Shown: piece by piece, positions 1-5,975 of the stretch | How positions within the stretch are numbered: position 1 is the first letter of the stretch | How the letters are laid out: each line of letters starts with the position of its first letter | The notes under the pieces: generated by a model | Seen by the model: only the letters and a program-made list of their open reading frames with translations | Database searches by the model: none | Told to the model about the DNA's origin: nothing | Position numbers and translations under genes: made by a program | Source: an uncultured delta proteobacterium | GTDB taxonomy: Bacteria > Myxococcota_A > Polyangia > Polyangiales > Ga0077539 | DNA: 8,227 nucleotides | Direction of reading: 5' to 3' | Assembly (NCBI GenBank): GCA_903885885.1 | Contig: CAISKJ010001151.1 | Location: forward strand, 1 to 8,227

Positions 1-258
1 CTGCGGGTTGGCGAACACGTCGAGCTGCAGCGGGTTGTTGGCGTAATCGCCGTAGAGGCCCACCGCGAACAACCGCGTCGACGAGTACCACGGGTGCTCG
101 GCGAGAAAGAACGCCTCGCCCATGGGGGCGGGCTCATACCGGTTCAGCGCCCAACCCGTTTGTGTAGTGGTCTGCGCCTGCGCCTGCGACGTGACCGTCG
201 CTGCGCCCAGCAACGCCATGCAGACCGCCACACGCCGAACATCCTGCCTGAGCCTCAC
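1..258 (-). CDS. OmpA-family outer-membrane protein, N-terminal part (runs off left edge)
   Basis: The first 86 codons of a gene that continues beyond position 1. The GTG start (258-256) is preceded by a good GGAGG Shine-Dalgarno five bases upstream. Residues 1-29 are a signal peptide: MRLRQDVRR, then the hydrophobic core VAVCMALLGAATV, then a probable cleavage near SQAQAQ. The mature start has the pattern GWALNRYEPAPMGEAFF, followed about 20 residues later by LFAVGLYGDYANNPLQLD. This matches what I recall of myxobacterial OmpA-family and TraB-like outer-membrane proteins, which begin with ALNRF-P-G and reach a GVVGDYA-PL segment as the first beta-barrel strand. The expected product is exported and forms a beta-barrel, with a C-terminal peptidoglycan-binding OmpA domain outside this window. 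The start and export signal are clear. The family call rests on a short segment, and another beta-barrel protein is possible. Confidence 0.7.
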   Translation of the reverse strand, partial: MRLRQDVRRVAVCMALLGAATVTSQAQAQTTTQTGWALNRYEPAPMGEAFFLAEHPWYSSTRLFAVGLYGDYANNPLQLDVFANPQ

Positions 259-263
259 GAGTG

Positions 264-268
264 CCTCC
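264..268 (-). promoter_or_regulatory. Ribosome binding site (GGAGG) for the OmpA-family gene
   Basis: A perfect GGAGG on the minus strand, five bases before the GTG at 258. It decides the GTG start over the internal ATG codon 13 codons later, which would truncate the signal peptide's charged N-region. Confidence 0.7.
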
Positions 269-278
269 ACGCTATCAG

Positions 279-302
279 TCGCCCCCGCATCGATCGGGGC
301 GA
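279..302 (-). promoter_or_regulatory. Leader hairpin upstream of the OmpA-family gene
   Basis: A perfect 7-bp inverted repeat, TCGCCCC (279-285) and GGGGCGA (296-302), with a 10-base loop. It ends 10 bases upstream of the Shine-Dalgarno sequence. If the mRNA starts upstream, in the AT-richer stretch 303-335, this would fold in the 5' leader directly before the ribosome site. It could stabilise the message or modulate access. Function is inferred; only the inverted repeat is seen. Confidence 0.35.
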
Positions 303-318
303 ACTATCTTGAAATGAA

Positions 319-347
319 GGGTATTGAACTCACAGCACGCGCATCAA
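319..347 (-). promoter_or_regulatory. Possible promoter for the OmpA-family gene
   Basis: The stretch 303-335 is clearly AT-richer than the surroundings and lies 45-75 bases before the OmpA-family start. A TTGATG (347-342) could be a -35 box. At 16-17 bp spacing the -10 match is poor (AATACC or ATACCC). It is listed only because the gene needs its own promoter behind the strong hairpin at 486-530, and this is the most promoter-like part of the spacer. Confidence 0.2.
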
Positions 348-485
348 GCCCAATCTGCACGGCCCACTGAATTCGTACGTCGTGGCTGCACGCGCGACGC
401 GCCCTACGAGGCACATGGGCGCGCCCGAGGAGCACGGAGCGTGCTGCGGTGAGAAGCTGGGACGGTTCGGGGCGCTGGCGATGGG

Positions 486-530
486 GCCCTCGCAGGGGCT
501 TCCGCGTTCTGCGGAGCTCTCTGCGAGGGC
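486..530 (-). terminator. Long nested hairpin after the cysteine-rich gene
   Basis: A perfect 10-bp inverted repeat, GCCCTCGCAG (486-495) and CTGCGAGGGC (521-530), encloses a second perfect 5-bp stem TCCGC (501-505) / GCGGA (511-515) with a 5-base loop. A 5x5 internal loop separates the two stems. The element begins 24 bases after the TAA of the cysteine-rich gene, where a transcription terminator or a 3'-end stabilising structure is expected. No run of T follows on the minus strand, so it is not a classical Rho-independent terminator. It may still stop transcription or protect the 3' end. Confidence 0.55.
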
Positions 531-554
531 TTCGGCCGGGAGTCGGGGGAGGTC

Positions 555-3137
555 TTAGCGGCGGCGACGGCGCGCAGCGACGAGCGCGAGGGCCGCGACG
601 GCGAGGCCGAGCGCGGAGCCGCCCGCGCGGTTGCCCGGCGCGCTGCACCCGCAACCCGAGCCCTGGTAGCCGAGCAGCACGGCGGGGCCAGCGTCCATCG
701 TGGGCACGTCGGGCGTGCCCGCGTCGGGCGTCACGCGGCAGGTGCCACGGACGCCGTCGCACGCGCACGCGGCGCCTGCGTCGACCGGGGGAATGCCCGC
801 CGGCAGCGGCGAGCACGTGCCCGCGCGGCCCGGGAGCACGCAGCTCTCGCACGCCCCGTCGCACGCGGTGTTGCAGCACACGCCGCCCGCGCAGACGGCG
901 CCCATGCTGCACTGGTCGTTGCGGGTGCAGGGGGTGCCGAGGTTGCCCGTCGGCACGCAGCGACCCATCTCGCAGCGGTAGCCCGTCACGCAGTCGCTCG
1001 TGGCCGTGCACGACGCGCGGCACATGGAGCCCTCGCAGGTGTACGGCGCGCAAGGCGCGGTGGTGGGCGAGCCGCAGCCGCCCGCGCCGTCGCAGGTGCC
1101 GCGGTTGGTGGCCTGGCCCTCAGCGCACGAGGCCGCGCGGCACTCGACCGACGAGCCGGGGTACGCGCAGTTGGTCCGCGAGCTGCCGTCGCAGGTGCCA
1201 GCGCAGGCGCCCGCGCCGGCGCAGCCCGGACGGGTACCGCGGGGGGCGCCCATGGTGGGCGAGCAGGTGCCCACCGAGCCGGTGTTGTCGCACGCCTCGC
1301 ACTGACCGTCGCAGGCGGTGTTGCAGCACACGCCGTCGACGCAGTTGCCCGACGCGCACTCGGAGGTCATCGTGCACGCGCCGCCGTTGGGCTGGCGCGG
1401 CACGCACATGCCCTCGCGGCAGTAGTTGCCCGCGGCGCACTCGACGTCGGTGTCGCAGCTCGTGCGGCAGGCTGTGGGGCCGCACGCGTAGCGCCCGCAG
1501 TCGCGCATGCGCGGCGTCGAGCAGGTGCCGAGGCCATTGCAGGTGGCCACGGTGGTCTCGGTGCCGGCCGTGCACGAGGGCGCGCCGCACATGGTCTGGT
1601 CGTTGGGGAAGGTGCACGCCGCGCGGTTCATCCCGTCGCAGGTGCCGGCGCAGATGCCGCTGCCGCCGCAGGCACGACGGCTCGCGTGGGGCGCGCCGGT
1701 GACCGCGGTGCAGACGCCGAGCGAGCCCGGCACATCGCACGCTTCGCACTGACCGCCGCAGGCGGTGTTGCAGCACACGCCGTCGATGCAGTTGCCCGTC
1801 GCGCACTCGGCGCTCGTGGTGCAGCCCATACCCGCGGGGATGCGCGTGACGCAGGTGCCCGCCTGGCAGCGCAGGCCCGTGGAGCAGTCGACGTCGGTGG
1901 TGCAGCGCGTGAGGCACGCCGTCGGGCCGCACACGTAGGGGTTGCACTCGGTGCGGCGCGGGGTGCCGCAGGTGCCGCGTCCGTCGCAGGTGGCCGCCGA
2001 CGAGGCCACGCCGCCGGAGCACGAGGCCGCCACGCACACCACGGTGGAGGGCGGGTACGTGCACTCGGTACGGTTCGAGCCGTTGCAGGCGCCGCCGCAG
2101 GTGGTGCCGAAGTTGGTGCAGGCCGCGCGGGTGCCCACGGGGGCGCCCGTGGTGGCCGAGCAGAGGCCGACGCGGCCCGCATTGCGGCACGACTCGCACT
2201 GGCCCGAGCAGGTGGCGTTGCAGCACACCCCTTCGGTACAGATGCCCGAGGTGCAGTCGGTGCCCGCGGTGCAGGGGCTGCCGTTGCCGCGGGTGGTGCG
2301 GCACGTCGGGTCGCCGCCCATCGCGTCGCGGTTGCAGAACTGCCCCGGGAGGCAGTCGGCGTCGATGACGCAGCCGCCGCGGTCGTTCACGATCACCACG
2401 CCGCGGCCCGGGCCGAGCGAGCCGATGGAGTACACGCGCTGAAATGACGGCGGGTGCTGGTTGAAGTGCGAGTGGGTGAAGCAGCCCCACGCGAGGTCGC
2501 CCGGGAGTGTGATGGTCGACGAGGGCGGCGTGATGCCGATGTGCACCGGGTGGGTCGCCGAGCCGGGCTCGAGGAGCTGGCCGTCGGTACAGCCGTCGCC
2601 CGTGACGCGAAAGTCACCGATGCCCTGGAGCCACGGCACCGGGGTGTTGGCGGCCGCCTGGTAGAAGAGGCACGACGTGCTCACGAAGAGCCCGGTGCCC
2701 GAGCCCGAGGTCACGTAGTGGTAGCTGTTGGTGAGAAACTTACGCGACGCCCCGATGTGCAGGTCGGAGTCGGAGCCGATGATCTCGAAGTGGCCGGTGA
2801 TGGCCGCGGACCACACGCCGCGCGTGTCGGTGACGGCTTGAAAGAGCGCGTTGCCCTGGTCGGCAGGGGTCGCGCAGTTGCCGCCGTCGATCCAGATGGC
2901 GTTGTAGGAGGCGAACTGCGCCGTGGTCATCGAGCGCCACATCGCCTCGGTGGCGATGGTGAACTGGCCCTGCGTCGGCCCCGCGTCGCGCACGCTGGGC
3001 ACGTTGGTGCGAAGGTCGTTGATGGCCGACTGGCCACCCGGGCCATAGACGAGAACACGGCGCTGTGCCTCGGCGTCGCCCGCTGACATCAGCGCGGCGG
3101 CGAGGAGCGCACCCATTGCAAGAATCTGTTTCTTCAT
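555..3137 (-). CDS. Secreted cysteine-rich repeat protein with MYXO-CTERM-like surface-anchoring tail
   Basis: An 860-residue protein. Residues 1-25 are a signal peptide (MKKQILAMGA..., cleavage near DAEAQ). Residues 26-250 form a globular part with few cysteines, starting RRVLVYGPGG and containing ASYNAIWIDGG (76-86). The layout vaguely recalls ThuA or glutamine-amidotransferase-like folds, but the expected nucleophile cysteine is not visible. Residues 251-800 hold 88 cysteines in three full repeats and one partial repeat carrying the motif DGVCCNTACDGQCEAC. An Asp/Pro/Thr-rich linker (803-820) follows. The C-terminus has GSGCGC (827-832), a hydrophobic stretch (838-855) and five arginines, the MYXO-CTERM layout that directs processing and surface anchoring in Myxococcota. 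The ATG at 3137 follows GGAGGG and gives the intact signal peptide; the open frame upstream to 3698 overlaps the transaldolase and is not coding. The precise role is unknown; an adhesive or structural cell-surface protein is a guess. Confidence 0.88.
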   Translation of the reverse strand: MKKQILAMGALLAAALMSAGDAEAQRRVLVYGPGGQSAINDLRTNVPSVRDAGPTQGQFTIATEAMWRSMTTAQFASYNAIWIDGGNCATPADQGNALFQAVTDTRGVWSAAITGHFEIIGSDSDLHIGASRKFLTNSYHYVTSGSGTGLFVSTSCLFYQAAANTPVPWLQGIGDFRVTGDGCTDGQLLEPGSATHPVHIGITPPSSTITLPGDLAWGCFTHSHFNQHPPSFQRVYSIGSLGPGRGVVIVNDRGGCVIDADCLPGQFCNRDAMGGDPTCRTTRGNGSPCTAGTDCTSGICTEGVCCNATCSGQCESCRNAGRVGLCSATTGAPVGTRAACTNFGTTCGGACNGSNRTECTYPPSTVVCVAASCSGGVASSAATCDGRGTCGTPRRTECNPYVCGPTACLTRCTTDVDCSTGLRCQAGTCVTRIPAGMGCTTSAECATGNCIDGVCCNTACGGQCEACDVPGSLGVCTAVTGAPHASRRACGGSGICAGTCDGMNRAACTFPNDQTMCGAPSCTAGTETTVATCNGLGTCSTPRMRDCGRYACGPTACRTSCDTDVECAAGNYCREGMCVPRQPNGGACTMTSECASGNCVDGVCCNTACDGQCEACDNTGSVGTCSPTMGAPRGTRPGCAGAGACAGTCDGSSRTNCAYPGSSVECRAASCAEGQATNRGTCDGAGGCGSPTTAPCAPYTCEGSMCRASCTATSDCVTGYRCEMGRCVPTGNLGTPCTRNDQCSMGAVCAGGVCCNTACDGACESCVLPGRAGTCSPLPAGIPPVDAGAACACDGVRGTCRVTPDAGTPDVPTMDAGPAVLLGYQGSGCGCSAPGNRAGGSALGLAVAALALVAARRRRR
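738..2273 (-). repeat. Tandem 447-450 bp repeats encoding the 24-cysteine module
   Basis: Inside the cysteine-rich gene, three complete units (1824-2273, 1377-1823 and 930-1376) encode 150, 149 and 149 residues, followed by a partial unit (738-929). Counting by hand, each full unit carries exactly 24 cysteines at matching places, an even number that would allow 12 disulfides per unit. Landmarks recurring in order are GVCCN, GQCE-C, G-P-G-R, the CDG-(N/S)R segment, CGPTAC, C-TD-(D/E)C and a closing Gx-CV. Units 2 and 3 are nearly identical at DNA level around the GVCCN segment (about 1315-1365 against 1762-1812). This points to recent duplication or gene conversion. Confidence 0.9.
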
Positions 3138-3143
3138 TCGCTT

Positions 3144-3149
3144 CCCTCC
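3144..3149 (-). promoter_or_regulatory. Ribosome binding site (GGAGGG) for the cysteine-rich gene
   Basis: A strong GGAGGG lies six bases before the ATG at 3137. It fixes the start in a frame that stays open far upstream and shows that the mature gene begins with the signal peptide. Confidence 0.75.
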
Positions 3150-3233
3150 GAGAGGACTTACAGAGAGGTTCTCAGAAGTGCAGTGACGTTCGCAACCCTT
3201 ACGGCGCACTCTGCCGTCGGCGGGCGGGTCTCC

Positions 3234-3255
3234 CGGCGACGATTGAACGTCGCCG
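3234..3255 (-). terminator. Hairpin downstream of the transaldolase gene
   Basis: A perfect 8-bp inverted repeat, CGGCGACG (3234-3241) and CGTCGCCG (3248-3255), with a 6-base loop, begins 13 bases after the transaldolase TGA. It sits in the 131-base gap before the cysteine-rich gene. No T-run follows on the minus strand, so termination is uncertain. The position suggests a 3' end for the transaldolase transcript and a separate promoter for the next gene. Confidence 0.45.
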
Positions 3256-3268
3256 CGTGCGGGCGCGC

Positions 3269-3913
3269 TCAGCGCGGGATCTTGCGGGCGTCTTCGACGA
3301 ATTTTGCGAGGCCCGCGTCGGTGAGCGGGTGCTTCGCGAGCTGATCGATGACCTTGAACGGGATGGTGCACACATCGGCGCCGATGAGGGCGGCCTGGAG
3401 CACGTGCACCGGGTGGCGCACCGACGCGACGAGCACCTCGGTGTCGAAGTCGTAGTTGCGGTAGATGGTGACGACCTTTGAGATCAGGTCCATCCCGTCT
3501 TCGGAGATGTCGTCGAGGCGGCCGATGAAGGGCGAGATGTACGTCGCGCCGGCCTTGGCCGCGAGGAGCGCCTGGTTGGCCGAGAAGCACAGGGTGACGT
3601 TGGTGGCGATGCCCTGCTTCGAGCAGGCGCGCGTGGCCTTGAGCCCGTCGGGCGTGAGGGGCAGCTTGACCACCACGTTGGCGTGCACGTCGCGCCACTC
3701 GAGGGCCTCGCGCATCATGCCCTCGTAGTCGGTGGAGAGCACCTCGGCGGAGATGGGGCCGTCGACGAGCTCGCAGATCTCGCGCACCACGTCGACGTAC
3801 TTGCGCCCGGTCTTGGCGACGAGCGACGGGTTGGTGGTGACGCCGTCGATGAGGCCCATGTCGGCGGCGTCGCGGATCTCTTTGACGTCGGCCGTATCGA
3901 TGAAGAACTTCAT
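3269..3913 (-). CDS. tal: Transaldolase, short (subfamily 3B / TalC-like) form
   Basis: A complete 214-residue protein, the usual length of the small transaldolase/fructose-6-phosphate aldolase family. It transfers a dihydroxyacetone unit between sugar phosphates in the non-oxidative pentose phosphate pathway, in the cytosol. Family landmarks are FIDTADVKEI at the N-terminus with Asp6, GVTTNPS (Asn28), the Schiff-base lysine Lys83 in VVVKLPLT, TLCFSANQA (107-115), SPFIGRLDD (127-135) and VASVRHP (162-168). Two specificity positions look like true transaldolases rather than FSA-type aldolases: Glu57 where E. coli FSA has Gln59, and Phe129 where it has Tyr131. The ATG at 3913 starts the conserved beta strand and follows a purine-rich AGAGAGA; a longer upstream reading frame adds only unrelated residues. 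It follows prfC after 88 bases and could be co-transcribed with it. Confidence 0.95.
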   Translation of the reverse strand: MKFFIDTADVKEIRDAADMGLIDGVTTNPSLVAKTGRKYVDVVREICELVDGPISAEVLSTDYEGMMREALEWRDVHANVVVKLPLTPDGLKATRACSKQGIATNVTLCFSANQALLAAKAGATYISPFIGRLDDISEDGMDLISKVVTIYRNYDFDTEVLVASVRHPVHVLQAALIGADVCTIPFKVIDQLAKHPLTDAGLAKFVEDARKIPR

Positions 3914-3958
3914 GTCGTCTCTCTGTGAGTTGAGGGGCGCGGACGATACCTCAGCGCG

Positions 3959-3990
3959 CGCCGGCGGGACCACTTCGTCACCGCCCGGCG
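3959..3990 (-). terminator. Weak bulged hairpin between prfC and transaldolase
   Basis: CGCCGG (3959-3964) and CCGGCG (3985-3990) can pair, and three more pairs extend the stem if one base is bulged. It starts 11 bases after the prfC stop. In DNA this GC-rich it may be chance, and no T-run follows. If real it would partly separate prfC from the transaldolase gene. Confidence 0.25.
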
Positions 3991-4001
3991 ACGCCCCGCC
4001 G

Positions 4002-5606
<1,605 letters not shown>

Positions 5607-5619
5607 AGAGGGCTGCGCG

Positions 5620-5649
5620 CGAATACCCCACCGCGCGTGACAGGGTCAA
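5620..5649 (-). promoter_or_regulatory. Candidate promoter for prfC with a very short leader
   Basis: TTGACC (5649-5644) matches the -35 consensus at five of six positions. TATTCG (5625-5620) matches the -10 at three, with 18 bp between. The -10 ends 13 bases before the prfC ATG, so transcription would begin about 5-8 bases upstream of the start codon. That fits the absence of a Shine-Dalgarno sequence there. The boxes are seen; promoter activity and a nearly leaderless message are inferred. Confidence 0.4.
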
Positions 5650-5680
5650 CCGCCGCGGAGCCCCCGCGCCGTGGCGCCGC

Positions 5681-5785
5681 TCAGGCCCAGAGGGCGAGCG
5701 CCCCGACCATCAACAGAAAGATCCCCACGGAGGCGAGACCATCGATCATGAGGCGAAGGGCCGGGTTTCTCAGTCGTTGAAGCAT
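5681..5785 (-). CDS. Small single-pass membrane protein (34 residues; 39 with the upstream ATG)
   Basis: A short ORF in the gap between the PilT paralogue and prfC. The ATG at 5785 has GGAG nine bases upstream, and the frame ends in TGA at 5683-5681. The product has a basic start (MLQRLRNPALRL), then a strongly hydrophobic stretch LASVGIFLLMVGALALWA (17-34), one predicted membrane span with the positive end probably inside. An in-frame ATG at 5800 would add five residues (MERHT), and a third at 5830 would make 50 residues but lacks a ribosome site. I do not recognise a family. The positive-inside pattern, stop placement and ribosome site support real coding. The larger frame overlapping it (5646-5837) gives a non-hydrophobic, low-complexity product and looks like the shadow. 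A chance ORF cannot be excluded at this length. Confidence 0.5.
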   Translation of the reverse strand: MLQRLRNPALRLMIDGLASVGIFLLMVGALALWA

Positions 5786-5794
5786 CGTATGCCG

Positions 5795-5798
5795 CTCC
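5795..5798 (-). promoter_or_regulatory. Ribosome binding site (GGAG) for the small membrane ORF
   Basis: GGAG nine bases before the ATG at 5785. It overlaps the alternative ATG at 5800 (the sequence reads ATGGAG), so it favours the 34-residue product over the 39-residue one. Confidence 0.35.
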
Positions 5799-5832
5799 AT
5801 CTGCCAGTTCGATGCAGGCGTCGGGGGAGGCA

Positions 5833-5868
5833 TTCATGAAGCATCAACAGCGTTCGCGAAAGTACCAA
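5833..5868 (-). promoter_or_regulatory. Candidate promoter with two TTCnnGAA dyads before the small membrane ORF
   Basis: TTGGTA (5868-5863) and GATGCT (5845-5840) sit 17 bp apart as weak -35 and -10 boxes. Two perfect 8-bp palindromes occur here: TTCGCGAA (5853-5860) inside the spacer and TTCATGAA (5833-5840) near the expected transcription start. Their centres are exactly 20 bp apart, about two helical turns, as expected for a dimer-of-dimers operator. The stretch is AT-richer than its flanks. Everything beyond the sequence pattern is inference. Confidence 0.3.
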
Positions 5869-5881
5869 TAGCCACAAACGC

Positions 5882-5905
5882 CACAATCTGCTGCAGCCCA
5901 TTGTG
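5882..5905 (-). other. Inverted repeat in the spacer downstream of the PilT paralogue
   Basis: CACAAT (5882-5887) and ATTGTG (5900-5905) form a 6-bp inverted repeat around a 12-base loop that itself contains the palindrome GCTGCAGC. It lies about 60 bases beyond the PilT paralogue stop. It could be part of a 3' structure or an operator half. Little more can be said. Confidence 0.2.
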
Positions 5906-5956
5906 TGACCGCCGGACATTGCGACCCGATTGCGCGTGGGCCGTCGTTTGTGCGCG

Positions 5957-5975
5957 GAGGCGCTCAGCGCGCCTC
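5957..5975 (-). terminator. Hairpin spanning the stop codon of the PilT paralogue
   Basis: GAGGCGC (5957-5963) and GCGCCTC (5969-5975) form a perfect 7-bp stem with a 5-base loop that contains the TGA stop. It is not followed by a T-run. It may act as a weak 3' structure; because it includes the last sense codons it cannot be a standard terminator. Confidence 0.25.

Noticed and set aside
417..426. 10-bp palindrome GGGCGCGCCC in the spacer after the cysteine-rich gene
   Set aside because: Short GC-only palindromes of this kind are expected by chance in such DNA, and nothing around it suggests a binding site.
304..1053. 249-codon minus-strand frame overlapping the end of the cysteine-rich gene
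   Set aside because: It is a shifted-frame reading of the cysteine repeats, Arg-rich without domain signs.
449..1702. Long plus-strand open frame opposite the cysteine-rich gene
   Set aside because: The translation is mostly arginine, proline and serine of low complexity, and it mirrors the cysteine-rich repeats on the other strand. High GC removes stops; it is not a gene.
3138..3698. Upstream extension of the cysteine-rich reading frame
   Set aside because: The frame is open only because of GC content and runs across the transaldolase gene in another frame. The signal peptide and GGAGGG place the true start at 3137.
5646..5837. 63-codon minus-strand frame in the pilT-prfC gap
   Set aside because: It has no ribosome site, and its product is hydrophilic and glycine/arginine-rich. 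The overlapping membrane ORF in the other frame is the better coding candidate.
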